Assembly: GCA_050299435.1 (NCBI GenBank)
Contig: JBNKVX010000004.1
Span: 1 to 64,000 of the forward strand
Reading direction: 5' to 3'
Length of the DNA: 64,000 bases
From: 1162T-S-0a-05 sp050299435
Lineage (GTDB): Bacteria; Pseudomonadota; Gammaproteobacteria; Pseudomonadales; Cellvibrionaceae
Both the position numbers and the translations under genes were made by a program. Below are positions 15,879-24,962 of this stretch, piece after piece. Position 1 is the first letter of the stretch. The number at the start of each line of letters is the position of its first letter. Under the pieces are notes generated by a model that worked only from the letters and a program-made list of their open reading frames with translations, was not told the origin of the DNA and ran no database searches.

Positions 15879-16481
15879 ATGATCGCCAATCCCTTCGGTT
15901 TTTTGTTTTCTCCCGAAAAACAATGGCAGCTCGCTGCCGAGTTAGACGACGCAAAATTTTTGGGCTGCCTGGCCTACCCCTTGTTACTTGCACTGATCCC
16001 CTGTGTTGCCTGGTACTACGGCACAACGGTTAGTGGTTGGGGTGTGGGAGATGCTGGCGATGTGACGCGTCTGACGCCCGACAGTGCAATAAAGCTGATT
16101 GCAGCCTTTTACGTCACTATGATCGTTTCGGTGGGCGTGGTGGGTTATGCCATCAGTTGGATGGCGAAGACTTACGGTATTAAAGCGAGCATCAGTAAAG
16201 GTATTGCAATCAGTGCCTTTTCTGCGACGCCGATGTTTATTATCGGTGTGGTCGGTTTTTTCCCCTTAATGTGGCTCGACCTTAGCCTCGGAATTTTTGC
16301 TTTGTGCTGGTCTGTATATTTGCTTTACCAGGGCATACCAATTGTGATGAAAATTTCCAAAGAGCAGGGCTTTCTTTACGCAAGTGCCATCATTGCGGTG
16401 TGTTGCGTGATTTTGATGTGCATCATGGGCGGCTCAGTCATCCTTTGGGACAACGGTTTTATGCCCGTTTTTACCGATTAA
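15879..16481 (+). CDS. Yip1-domain membrane protein leading the cco operon
   Basis: The 200-residue protein has about five membrane helices and the Yip1 layout: an N-terminal FLFSPEKQWQLAAELDD amphipathic stretch before TM1, then repeated small-residue-rich helices (FYVTMIVSVGVVGYAISWMA, AFSATPMFIIGVVGFFPL). Bacterial Yip1 proteins have no firm function. It is the first gene behind the FNR box and ends 33 nt before ccoN with no promoter or terminator between them, so it should be expressed with the oxidase. A role in cbb3 assembly or membrane environment is inference only. Confidence 0.75.
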   Translation: MIANPFGFLFSPEKQWQLAAELDDAKFLGCLAYPLLLALIPCVAWYYGTTVSGWGVGDAGDVTRLTPDSAIKLIAAFYVTMIVSVGVVGYAISWMAKTYGIKASISKGIAISAFSATPMFIIGVVGFFPLMWLDLSLGIFALCWSVYLLYQGIPIVMKISKEQGFLYASAIIAVCCVILMCIMGGSVILWDNGFMPVFTD

Positions 16482-16514
16482 TTTTTCTTTCATTTTTATT
16501 AAGGTTAGTCTTCT

Positions 16515-17939
16515 ATGACATCCACTCACGACCATCCGGTGTACAACTACAAGGTTGTACGCCAATTCACAGTGATGACTGTGGTCTGGGGCATTGTCGG
16601 CATGTTTGTTGGCGTATTGATCGCCGCGCAACTTGTTTGGCCGGTGCTGAATTTTGATCTCCCCTGGCTGCATTTTGGGCGGCTTCGTCCCCTGCATACC
16701 AATGCGGTTATTTTTGCCTTCGGTGGCTGCGCGTTATTCGCCAGTTCGTTTTATGTGGTGCAACGCACCTGCCAAGCGCCATTGATTTCCAACACGCTTG
16801 CCGCCATGGTGTTTTGGGGATGGCAGTTGGTGATTGTTTTAGCCGCTATTTCTCTACCGATGGGTTGGACTTCCGGTAAAGAGTACGCTGAGCTCGAATG
16901 GCCAATCGATTTGCTGATTACAGTGGTTTGGGTGCTCTATGCGATTGTGTTTTTTGGCACCATCATGAAACGCAAAACCTCGCACATCTATGTCGCCAAT
17001 TGGTTTTTCGGTGCGTTTATTATTACGGTCGCCGTGCTGCACATTATCAATAGTCTTGTTGTTCCCGTAACCTTGACCAAGTCCTATCCAATATATGCCG
17101 GTGCCGTGGACGCGATGGTGCAATGGTGGTACGGCCACAATGCGGTGGGCTTCTTTTTAACCGCAGGCTTCCTTGGAATAATGTATTACTTCGTCCCAAA
17201 ACAAGCTGATCGCCCTGTGTATTCCTATCGCTTGAGCATCGTACACTTTTGGGCGCTGATCGCGATTTACATCTGGGCTGGCCCACATCACCTTCACTAC
17301 ACTGCATTGCCCGATTGGGCACAAAGTCTCGGGATGGTGATGTCACTTGTGTTATTGGCGCCATCCTGGGGAGGCATGATTAATGGTGTGATGACTTTGT
17401 CAGGCGCCTGGGACAAATTACGTACCGACCCGATTTTACGTTTTCTGGTGGTGTCACTTTCCTTTTATGGCATGTCGACATTTGAGGGGCCAATGATGTC
17501 CATCAAAACAGTTAACAGCCTCTCCCATTACACTGACTGGACCATTGGCCATGTACACAGCGGCGCCTTGGGTTGGGTTGCGATGGTAAGTATCGGCTGC
17601 ATGTATCACTTGATTCCCATTATGTTTGGTCGCGAACGGATGTACAGCATTCGCATGATCAACATTCATTTTTGGATGTCGACCATCGGAACAGTTTTAT
17701 ACATCGCCTCCATGTGGGTTAACGGCATTATTCAGGGCCTTATGTGGCGTGCCTACAATGCGGACAACTCCCTCTCCTACAGTTTTGTCCAATCGGTTGA
17801 AGCCAGTTATCCCGGTTACGTGGTGCGCTTTATCGGTGGGGCGATTTTTGCTTCAGGTATGTTGTTAATGGCTTATAACCTCTGGCTGACGGCTGCAAAA
17901 GAAACTCATGAAGACAGTGAGAAGGAGGCCGCGCAATGA
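16515..17939 (+). CDS. ccoN: Cytochrome cbb3 oxidase catalytic subunit I
   Basis: The 474-residue polytopic haem-copper oxidase subunit carries the low-spin haem and the haem b3-CuB site. Visible ligands include His in GRLRPLHTNAVIF (low-spin haem), the CuB/Tyr region WWYGHNAVGFFLTAGFLGIMYYF, the paired His in WAGPHHLHYTALPDW, and GHVHSGALGWVAMVSIGCMYHLIP. It reduces O2 with very high affinity and pumps protons. The gene has an AAGGTTAG-like upstream site and overlaps ccoO by 4 bp. Confidence 0.97.
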   Translation: MTSTHDHPVYNYKVVRQFTVMTVVWGIVGMFVGVLIAAQLVWPVLNFDLPWLHFGRLRPLHTNAVIFAFGGCALFASSFYVVQRTCQAPLISNTLAAMVFWGWQLVIVLAAISLPMGWTSGKEYAELEWPIDLLITVVWVLYAIVFFGTIMKRKTSHIYVANWFFGAFIITVAVLHIINSLVVPVTLTKSYPIYAGAVDAMVQWWYGHNAVGFFLTAGFLGIMYYFVPKQADRPVYSYRLSIVHFWALIAIYIWAGPHHLHYTALPDWAQSLGMVMSLVLLAPSWGGMINGVMTLSGAWDKLRTDPILRFLVVSLSFYGMSTFEGPMMSIKTVNSLSHYTDWTIGHVHSGALGWVAMVSIGCMYHLIPIMFGRERMYSIRMINIHFWMSTIGTVLYIASMWVNGIIQGLMWRAYNADNSLSYSFVQSVEASYPGYVVRFIGGAIFASGMLLMAYNLWLTAAKETHEDSEKEAAQ

Positions 17940-18535
17940 ACCACGACAAGATAGAAAAAAATGTCGGCTTGATGATGGTCTTGATTATCGTCGCTATCAG
18001 TTTTGGTGCGCTAGTGGAATTGGTTCCGCTCATGTTTCAGAAGCAAGTGCAGGATCCCATTGATGGTCTAATGCCACTTACGGCTTTGCAGCTGGAAGGT
18101 CGCGATATTTACATTCGTGAGGGCTGCAATGTTTGTCATTCACAGATGATCAGACCTTTTCGATCCGAAACTGAGCGCTACGGGCATTATTCTGTAGCGG
18201 GTGAGCATGTTTATGAACATCCCTTCCTGTGGGGCTCAAAACGCACAGGGCCGGATCTCGCGCGAGTGGGTGGGCGCTACAGTGATGATTGGCATCGCGC
18301 TCACTTGTTCAATCCTCGCAATGTTGTGCCTGAATCTAATATGCCCGCCTTTCCCTGGTTATTTAAAAATAAGCTCGATGGCAAAAATACCGCCGCAAAA
18401 ATGCAAGCCCTTTCTCTGGTAGGCGTACCTTATACCGAAAAAGATATGGCATCAGCTCAAGCTGAGGTGGAAGGAAAGTACGAGATTGATGCAGTTGTTG
18501 CTTACTTACAACAACTCGGCATCTTGCTGAAATAG
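17936..18535 (+). CDS. ccoO: Cytochrome cbb3 oxidase mono-haem subunit II
   Basis: The 199-residue membrane-anchored c-type cytochrome has one TM helix (VGLMMVLIIVAISFGALVELVPLMF) and one haem-binding motif, C64-NVCH (REGCNVCHSQMIRPF). RYGHYSVAGEHVYEHPFLWGSKRTGPDLARVGGRYSDDWH (part) is the strongly conserved CcoO core. It passes electrons from CcoP to CcoN. It overlaps ccoN by 4 bp. Confidence 0.97.
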   Translation: MNHDKIEKNVGLMMVLIIVAISFGALVELVPLMFQKQVQDPIDGLMPLTALQLEGRDIYIREGCNVCHSQMIRPFRSETERYGHYSVAGEHVYEHPFLWGSKRTGPDLARVGGRYSDDWHRAHLFNPRNVVPESNMPAFPWLFKNKLDGKNTAAKMQALSLVGVPYTEKDMASAQAEVEGKYEIDAVVAYLQQLGILLK

Positions 18536-18544
18536 GAGGCGGTC

Positions 18545-18709
18545 TTGGATATCAATACATTAAGAGGCTTAGCAACTTTATTGTTGTTTATTGCTTTTGT
18601 CGGTATGTGCATTTGGGTCTTCAGCAGTAAGCGTAAACAAGACTTCGAAGAAGCCGCGCAATTGCCCTTCGCCGACGACGAAAAAAATCGAGGATCTCAA
18701 CATGAGTAG
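18545..18709 (+). CDS. ccoQ: Cytochrome cbb3 oxidase small subunit CcoQ (TTG start)
   Basis: A 54-codon frame starts at TTG 18545, eight nt downstream of a GGAGG site, and ends at TAG 18707-18709. The product MDINTLRGLATLLLFIAFVG... has one TM helix, then SSKRKQDFEEAAQLPFADDE, which is the CcoQ signature. CcoQ stabilises the cbb3 complex. The last codons overlap the ccoP start by 8 bp. It is easily missed because of its size and TTG start. Confidence 0.9.
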   Translation: MDINTLRGLATLLLFIAFVGMCIWVFSSKRKQDFEEAAQLPFADDEKNRGSQHE

Positions 18710-19580
18710 CTTTTGGAGCCTTTGGATAATTGTATTAACCATTGTCACTTTGCTTGGCGTTACATGGCTTTTATTTGCGAACCGCAAAACAAAATTAAAT
18801 GTCGACAATGAAGCCAAAACCGGACATGTTTACGACGGCATCGAAGAATACGACAACCCACTTCCGGCCTGGTGGTTTAATTTATTTGTACTCACTTTAA
18901 TTTTTACTGTGGGCTATTTAATTTTCTATCCAGGAATGGGTAATTTTAAAGGGCTGCTGGGTTGGACTTCTGTGGGCCAATGGGAAAAAGAAGTGGCGGC
19001 AGCGGAAGAAAAATTCCGGCCGATGTATGAAAGCATGGCAAGCGTAGCGATTCCTGAATTGGCAAAAGATTCCAAGGCGATGAAAATTGGTCAACGCCTG
19101 TTTGCTAACAACTGCGCTACCTGTCATGGCTCAGATGCAGGTGGTGCTCTAGGCTACCCCAATTTAACTGATGACGATTGGCTATATGGTGGTTCGCCAG
19201 AACAAATTACAAAATCTATTACAGATGGCCGCACTGCTGTTATGCCTGCCTGGGTCAGTGCTTTGGGTAGCGAAGGCCTGGATACCCTTAGCGACTATGT
19301 GTTGGATTTGAGCGCTGGCAAAGCAAATGAAGAGAGTGCCGACGCACAAACTTTTGCCACAATGTGTGCTGTGTGTCACGGCCCGGATGGGAAAGGCAAT
19401 ATTGCTGTGGGCGCGCCAAACCTAACTGACGATATTTGGCTCTACGGCAGCAGTAAAGACCACATTTTGCAAACGCTGGCAAAAGGTCGCAACGGGCAAA
19501 TGCCTGCTCACAAAGAGATATTGAGCCCCGAAAAGATTCATATTTTGGCGGCCTACGTTTATAGTTTATCGAATGAGTGA
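18702..19580 (+). CDS. ccoP: Cytochrome cbb3 oxidase di-haem subunit III
   Basis: The start is ATG 18702 (MSSFWSLW); the longer in-frame extension to 18591 runs through ccoQ in another frame and is rejected. The 292-residue protein has two N-terminal TM helices, the conserved DNPLPAWWFNLFVLTLIF segment, and two c-type haem motifs, C138-ATCH and C222-AVCH. It receives electrons from the bc1 complex or soluble cytochromes. It overlaps both ccoQ (8 bp) and ccoG (8 bp). Confidence 0.97.
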   Translation: MSSFWSLWIIVLTIVTLLGVTWLLFANRKTKLNVDNEAKTGHVYDGIEEYDNPLPAWWFNLFVLTLIFTVGYLIFYPGMGNFKGLLGWTSVGQWEKEVAAAEEKFRPMYESMASVAIPELAKDSKAMKIGQRLFANNCATCHGSDAGGALGYPNLTDDDWLYGGSPEQITKSITDGRTAVMPAWVSALGSEGLDTLSDYVLDLSAGKANEESADAQTFATMCAVCHGPDGKGNIAVGAPNLTDDIWLYGSSKDHILQTLAKGRNGQMPAHKEILSPEKIHILAAYVYSLSNE

Positions 19581-21021
19581 AAAAATCCCTGCCAATGATA
19601 TTACAGAAGAAGTTCCTCAAGAATTCGCAGAAATTGATCTCTACCAAAAAAGAGAAAAAATTTACACGCGAAAGATTGAGGGCTTCTTTCAGCGGCTGCG
19701 CGTATTTACCGGGTGGCCACTTTTAATTGGCTATTTTTCACTTCCCTGGCTGAGTTGGGGCGATCGCCAAGCCATACTCTTTGATTTACCTGCAAGAAAA
19801 TTTCACATTCTCGGGCTCACGCTCTGGCCGCAAGATTTTCCACTGCTGGCTTGGGTTTTGATTATTTCCGCCTTTGCACTTTTCCTTGTCACAAAATTAT
19901 TTGGCCGCGTCTGGTGCGGCTACTCCTGCCCACAAACAGTATGGACTTCAATGTTTATGTGGATAGAGCAACGCACAGAAGGCACACGCAATCAGCGAAT
20001 TAAGTTAGATAAAGGATCGTGGACTAGCGAAAAAATCCTCAAAAAAAGTATTAAACATGCGATGTGGCTAGGACTCGCTTTTTACACCGCCTTTACTTTT
20101 GTGGCTTATTTTACGCCGGCGAATGAACTTATTTTTTCTTTTTTTGATCTTTCGGTAAACCTTTGGGCTGCAACCTGGATAGGTATATTTACACTTTTAA
20201 CTTACTTAAATGCTGGTTGGTTACGTGAGCAGGTGTGTTTGCATATGTGCCCCTACGCACGTTTTCAATCTGCTATGTTTGACTCCAACACTTTGATTGT
20301 GTCCTATGATTCGCAACGCGGGGAACCGCGCGGTTCCCGTAAGAAAAATGTTGACCCAAAAAGTCTTGAACTAGGCGACTGCGTAGACTGCGAATTGTGT
20401 GTTCAAGTTTGCCCGACAGGCATTGATATACGAGACGGCTTGCAATACGAATGCATCAGTTGTACACACTGTATTGATGCTTGTGATTCCGTTATGGATA
20501 AAATGGGTTATGCACGCGGCTTGATTTCTTATACCACCGAAAATTTTTTGAAGGGAGTGAGTAAAAACAAATATTCATTTTTGCGCCCTGCGACCCTCGG
20601 GTATTTTGCTGCGATTATGTTAATGGTGGGTGTTTTTAGCTGGTACGTATATTCTCGTGTTCCGCTTGATCTCGATATCATCAGAGACCGAACACAACTG
20701 TATCAGGAACGTGGAGAGTTTTTGGAAAATAATTACACTGCACGCATAATGAACATGACTGAAGAGGCTCAGCAACTTGAACTTTCTATTCTCGACAGCG
20801 GCGAGCTTCAACTCGATAAAGTTTCCATTTTGGGTAACACGCAGCTTAGTTTAGCTGCAGGTGAATTGGCTGAAATTCCTTTTCGTATTAGCATTCCCAA
20901 ATCTGCAGCCAAAACTCCTGTGATAAGTTTAAATATTGAAGTCCGTTCGCTTTCCGAGCCGAATTTACAAGCTGAAAAAGTCACTAATTTTCTAAGCCCG
21001 GGGAATGTCCAACATGATTAG
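19573..21021 (+). CDS. ccoG: Cbb3 oxidase maturation ferredoxin-like protein CcoG (RdxA/FixG)
   Basis: The 482-residue membrane protein has several TM helices, the FGRVWCGYSCPQTVWTSMF motif, and a dicluster ferredoxin domain (DCVDCELCVQVCPTGIDIR, then CISCTHCIDACD). A C-terminal Ig-like periplasmic domain follows (about 370-480). CcoG is a Cu(II) reductase that supplies Cu(I) for CuB assembly in CcoN. It overlaps ccoP by 8 bp and ccoH by 17 bp. Confidence 0.95.
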   Translation: MSEKIPANDITEEVPQEFAEIDLYQKREKIYTRKIEGFFQRLRVFTGWPLLIGYFSLPWLSWGDRQAILFDLPARKFHILGLTLWPQDFPLLAWVLIISAFALFLVTKLFGRVWCGYSCPQTVWTSMFMWIEQRTEGTRNQRIKLDKGSWTSEKILKKSIKHAMWLGLAFYTAFTFVAYFTPANELIFSFFDLSVNLWAATWIGIFTLLTYLNAGWLREQVCLHMCPYARFQSAMFDSNTLIVSYDSQRGEPRGSRKKNVDPKSLELGDCVDCELCVQVCPTGIDIRDGLQYECISCTHCIDACDSVMDKMGYARGLISYTTENFLKGVSKNKYSFLRPATLGYFAAIMLMVGVFSWYVYSRVPLDLDIIRDRTQLYQERGEFLENNYTARIMNMTEEAQQLELSILDSGELQLDKVSILGNTQLSLAAGELAEIPFRISIPKSAAKTPVISLNIEVRSLSEPNLQAEKVTNFLSPGNVQHD

Positions 21022-21523
21022 GAACCCCGCTTGGTACAAACAATTTTGGCCCTGGTTTATTATCGCGCTACCCGCTACAGCTGTGGTTGCCGGCTTGTTA
21101 ACTCTATTTATTGCAATTAAACATTCCGACTCTCTCGTTGAAGATGATTACTACAAAGAAGGCTTGGCGATTAACACTAATTTGCAAAAAGAGAAGCGCG
21201 CAAAGGATTTGGGCATTTCAATTAAATTCGATATAGATTCTTCTTCAAAACGCATTAATCTTGAATTAGTTTCTAAAACCAAGCTAGCGTTGCCGTCCCT
21301 ATTGAATCTCAAATTAATTCACCCCATGGATGCAAAGAGAGACAAAACTTTTCCTTTACAACGTGATGAAAAAACAGGTACTTATTCTCAACAGTATTCG
21401 GAACTCGCGGACATTGATTGGATGCTGGAAGTCACGCCGATTTATCTGGAAAACAAACCGGATTTAAAAGACGACTGGAAACTACGTGGCAAACGCAGCC
21501 TATACACCAGAAATGGAACCTGA
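21005..21523 (+). CDS. ccoH: Cbb3 oxidase assembly protein CcoH (FixH)
   Basis: The 172-residue protein has one N-terminal TM helix (PWFIIALPATAVVAGLLTLFIAI), then SLVEDDYYKEGLAINTNLQ, the conserved FixH motif, and a periplasmic beta domain. CcoH associates with the oxidase during assembly. Its start overlaps ccoG by 17 bp, and its last codons overlap the ccoI start (ATG 21513). Confidence 0.92.
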   Translation: MSNMIRNPAWYKQFWPWFIIALPATAVVAGLLTLFIAIKHSDSLVEDDYYKEGLAINTNLQKEKRAKDLGISIKFDIDSSSKRINLELVSKTKLALPSLLNLKLIHPMDAKRDKTFPLQRDEKTGTYSQQYSELADIDWMLEVTPIYLENKPDLKDDWKLRGKRSLYTRNGT

Positions 21524-23981
21524 GGCGCGCGCTTTAATCTGCGCAAAAGAGAGTATTAAAAACTGTTATCACTGTGGTTTAACAATAGAGCCTCAGGTAA
21601 AAATTTCATCGACACATCACAATAAAGATCTGTATTTTTGCTGTCAGGGCTGTAAAGCAGTTTGCGATTTGATTCTGGCTGGTGGCCTGGAAAATTATTA
21701 TCGTCACCGCAGCGAGTTTGCTGAAAAACCAGAAAACACACAGTCAAAATTTTTGGAATTTGATAATTCGGTTTTCCAAGCCTCATTTTGTCGCAGCATC
21801 GATCCTGGTATTCAGCAAGCTTCTCTGTATATTGAAGGTATTCACTGTGCAGCTTGTGTTTGGTTACTCGAACAAGCCTTGAATTCTTGCGAGGGAGTCA
21901 GCTCGGCGAGCGTTAGTCTGGTTGATAATGAAGCCGAAGTTTGTTGGCAAAGCGACGATCAGAAATTGTCGAACATTGTTCAGCTTATTCATCAACTCGG
22001 CTATCGAGCCTTGCCCTGGAGCGAAGATACCAATCAACGATTGCAAGGCGAAGCGGAACAAACACTACTAAGACGTACTGGGCTAGCAGGCTTGATTATG
22101 ATGCAGGTAGGAATGTTTTCTATCGCACTGTATGCTTCCGGCCCAAATGGAATGGCAAGCGAATATAAAGATTTGCTGCACGGATTTTCCTTATTATTGA
22201 GCACCGTGTTATTGCTTTATTCCGGACGCATTTTTTTTCAGGGTGCTTGGCGCAGCATGAAGCGATGGCGGGTTAGCATGGATGTGCCCATAGCGCTTGC
22301 CCTCACGGCAGCATGGACTGGCAGTGTGGTGAATACAGTTCGCGGCAGTGGCGACGTGTATTTTGATTCTATTTGTATGTTTGTGTTTTTGTTGAGCGGC
22401 GTACGTTATTTGGAACTTAAGGCGAGAAATCGCTATGCACATTTAGATCAAAAAGGGGATTTACCGCCGAATTGTAAAATACTTCAGGATAAAGAAAACA
22501 ATCTCTACAGCTTTGTAGCTCTTCAGGAAATCAAGATCGGTGACCTGATCTATGTCCAGCGTGGTGAAATGATTCCCGTCGACGGTCGCCTGGAAAGTGA
22601 AAGTGCCCTGGTGAATGAGGCAAATATCAGTGGCGAATTTTTACCAGTCGAAAAGGTGCAGGGTCAGCGCGTTTTATCTGGCTCTATCAATCAATCCAAC
22701 AATCTTATTTTAAGGGCCGATAAAATTTCAGAAAACTCCTGCTTACAAAACATAAAACGATTTAGCAGGCAGACGAAAAACCAGCAAACACGTTTTCTAG
22801 CAAGCAGCGATTTAATAGCCCAGTATTTTTCCTTTTTCATAGTCGTTGCAACTGCGCTTGTAAGCATCGTCTGGTATTGGTTAGACCCCGCCCGTGTGCT
22901 GGAAATCGATATCGCTATGTTGGTTATTACTTGTCCCTGTGCGCTTTCTCTCGCGGCGCCCTCAGCTTTTACTGTTGCTGCAAACTATCTGCGCAAAAAA
23001 GGCATCATAATCTGCAACAAAAATACTTTGGAAAAAATTAAGCACATCGATCAGTTAGCGTTTGACAAAACAGGTACGCTCACAGAAGGGCGCTTTACTC
23101 TGAAACAGTCTCACTATTTTGACAACCCGCATGAAAGTGTTATTGATTCCATTGCTTTTGCTCTGCAAAGTTGGTCAGAACATCCGCTTGCGCATGCTTT
23201 TCAATTTAAAAATGACCTTATCAAAATTGAAAAGGCCGCAAGTCATACCAGTGCAGGTGTCTCAGCACTAATCACCGATATGCGCTTACCTCAATCCAAT
23301 ATTCAGCAAGGCGAATTTCGAATTGGTAGCCGTCATTTTTGTGCAGAATTGTATAAGGGGCCATTACCTGATGTAGACACCGCTTCTTCTCTGACTACGG
23401 TATGGCTGGTGAATGCGACGCAATGTTTAGCCTGCTATGAATTGGAAGATAGTCTGCGTGCCGATGCGCTACTCGCTTTGAACAAACTTCATCGCTATTC
23501 ACCTTTTCTCATTAGCGGTGACAATGCCAAGGTGGTAGAAAAAACTGCGCATGAACTTGGATTAAATGAGTGGTACTCGGGCTGCAGCCCGAGCGAAAAA
23601 CTCAAAATACTTCAGGAAAAACAGGCTAAGGGACATAAATTATTAATGGTGGGCGATGGGGTGAATGATTTACCGGTTTTAGCCAAGGCCGATGTTTCTG
23701 TTGCCATGAATTCTGCCAATAAACTTGCTCAGGTCGAAGCAGATTGTATTTTACTAAACAATAAAATAAGTGACCTGACAGACTTGATTGCAAGCGCAAA
23801 CTTCACCTTTAAAATTATGCGACAAAACTACAGCTGGGCTCTGCTGTATAATATGTTGGCGTTACCACTTGCTGCGATGGGCCTTGTGCCGCCCTGGCTT
23901 GCCGCACTTGGAATGTCGACAAGTTCTTTGATCGTTGTGTTAAACGCCGCGCGCATTTACCGACAACAACCGACGGTTTAA
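21513..23981 (+). CDS. ccoI: Copper-exporting P-type ATPase for cbb3 assembly (CcoI/FixI)
   Basis: ATG 21513 is preferred over GTG 21486 because it overlaps the ccoH stop, as elsewhere in this operon, giving 822 residues. An N-terminal Cys-rich zinc-finger-like region (CYHCGL, CCQGCKAVC) is typical of FixI. It is followed by a metal-binding domain (GIHCAACVWLLE), eight TM helices, the ion-binding motif TCPCALSLAAPSA, the phosphorylation motif FDKTGTLTEG and GDGVNDLPVL. It delivers copper to the periplasm for the cbb3 site. Confidence 0.95.
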   Translation: MEPEARALICAKESIKNCYHCGLTIEPQVKISSTHHNKDLYFCCQGCKAVCDLILAGGLENYYRHRSEFAEKPENTQSKFLEFDNSVFQASFCRSIDPGIQQASLYIEGIHCAACVWLLEQALNSCEGVSSASVSLVDNEAEVCWQSDDQKLSNIVQLIHQLGYRALPWSEDTNQRLQGEAEQTLLRRTGLAGLIMMQVGMFSIALYASGPNGMASEYKDLLHGFSLLLSTVLLLYSGRIFFQGAWRSMKRWRVSMDVPIALALTAAWTGSVVNTVRGSGDVYFDSICMFVFLLSGVRYLELKARNRYAHLDQKGDLPPNCKILQDKENNLYSFVALQEIKIGDLIYVQRGEMIPVDGRLESESALVNEANISGEFLPVEKVQGQRVLSGSINQSNNLILRADKISENSCLQNIKRFSRQTKNQQTRFLASSDLIAQYFSFFIVVATALVSIVWYWLDPARVLEIDIAMLVITCPCALSLAAPSAFTVAANYLRKKGIIICNKNTLEKIKHIDQLAFDKTGTLTEGRFTLKQSHYFDNPHESVIDSIAFALQSWSEHPLAHAFQFKNDLIKIEKAASHTSAGVSALITDMRLPQSNIQQGEFRIGSRHFCAELYKGPLPDVDTASSLTTVWLVNATQCLACYELEDSLRADALLALNKLHRYSPFLISGDNAKVVEKTAHELGLNEWYSGCSPSEKLKILQEKQAKGHKLLMVGDGVNDLPVLAKADVSVAMNSANKLAQVEADCILLNNKISDLTDLIASANFTFKIMRQNYSWALLYNMLALPLAAMGLVPPWLAALGMSTSSLIVVLNAARIYRQQPTV

Positions 23982-23985
23982 CCTT

Positions 23986-24183
23986 ATGCCCAGTTTGTAT
24001 ATTTTAATTCCAATCGCAATGATCTTTTGCGCTTTAGCCATTCGCGCACTGTTCTGGGCTTTGGATAACAATCAATACAAGGAGTTAGATAAGGAAGCCC
24101 ACCGCATTCTCTTCGACGAAGACAATTCAAAAGTGAATAACCCAGACCAAGCAATTAACAAGAAAAACGAGAACATTGACTGA
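23986..24183 (+). CDS. ccoS: Cbb3 oxidase maturation protein CcoS
   Basis: The 65-residue protein has one TM helix (LYILIPIAMIFCALAIRALFWAL), then DNNQYKELDKEAHRILFDED, the CcoS signature. It is needed for haem and copper insertion into cbb3. It begins 4 nt after ccoI and overlaps the next gene by 8 bp. Confidence 0.93.
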   Translation: MPSLYILIPIAMIFCALAIRALFWALDNNQYKELDKEAHRILFDEDNSKVNNPDQAINKKNENID

Positions 24184-24877
24184 ACCCCTCTCTTTATTCG
24201 CAGCTTTAGTAATCGGACTTTCCGGCGGCCTGCATTGTGTCGCAATGTGCGGCGGGATTGCCTCTGCACTGGGTTATGCATCCCAGCAAAAGCTCAGCTT
24301 TCTTCTCGCCTACAACGGTGGACGCATACTCAGTTACGCCATCCTCGGTCTGCTGTTTGCCTCCGCGACAGCAGTATTCAATGCCCACAGTATTTGGGCC
24401 CATCGAGTCTTACAGGGCTTGTCTTCTCTCTTACTTATCGGGATCGGATTGCACATTGGTTTTGGGATTAACAAAATTCAATGGTTGGAATCCAGTGGGG
24501 CCAAGGTTTGGCAGGCTATTCAACCTCTCGCGCTAAAGCTCTTTCCGGTCAATACTCATCTGAAAGCCTGGGCGCTCGGCATGTGCTGGGGCTGGCTACC
24601 TTGCGGCTTGGTATACAGCACGCTGGCTCTAAGTGCCAGCTCAGCTTCTCCGCTCGTTAGCGCCACTATGATGGCTATATTTGGCGCGGGCACTCTGCCA
24701 TGGCTACTTGCAAGTTTATTCGCTGGGCAGCGCCTGAGAGGCTTACACAGCATGCCTACAATCAAACGCGTAATGGGCATCGTGCTGATCGCTCTGGGGA
24801 TTGTGGGTTTGTTTGAGCAGTTTGCGATGGAATTCTCTAAAAACACTACTCCCAACGAGCATCACCACCATCATTGA
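24176..24877 (+). CDS. Sulfite exporter TauE/SafE-family membrane protein, cco-linked
   Basis: The TTG start at 24176 overlaps ccoS; no ATG exists before the conserved GLSGGLHCVAMCGGI motif, so TTG is needed. The 233-residue protein has six or so TM helices and a second Cys motif, GMCWGWLPCGLVYS. Proteins with this double Cys-motif signature lie at the end of many cco clusters and are related to copper transport for cbb3 assembly; transport of copper here is inference. The natural C-terminus ends in five His residues (NEHHHHH), a plausible metal-binding tail. Confidence 0.85.
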   Translation: MTEPLSLFAALVIGLSGGLHCVAMCGGIASALGYASQQKLSFLLAYNGGRILSYAILGLLFASATAVFNAHSIWAHRVLQGLSSLLLIGIGLHIGFGINKIQWLESSGAKVWQAIQPLALKLFPVNTHLKAWALGMCWGWLPCGLVYSTLALSASSASPLVSATMMAIFGAGTLPWLLASLFAGQRLRGLHSMPTIKRVMGIVLIALGIVGLFEQFAMEFSKNTTPNEHHHHH

Positions 24878-24915
24878 CCAAAATCAAAGGGCAATTCCGT
24901 CCAAAAATTTAGAAT
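24874..24915 (+). promoter_or_regulatory. FNR/Anr-activated promoter of hemN
   Basis: TTGAC-CAAA-ATCAA (24874-24887) matches the FNR consensus at nine of ten positions and overlaps the stop of the TauE-like gene. A -10 element TAGAAT (24910-24915) follows 22 bp later, the same hexamer and spacing as at the cco promoter. This fits class II activation. Confidence 0.8.
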
Positions 24916-24962
24916 CCATGCTACTGACCGTTCAAAAATAGCAGAACAATAAGGCAAGTATC

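Noticed and set aside
18591..18701. N-terminal extension of ccoP
   Set aside because: This stretch is ccoQ in another frame; the CcoP-like MSSFWS start lies at 18702.
24860..24877. His-tail as a cloning artefact
   Set aside because: It is within a continuous natural operon with a normal downstream Anr box.
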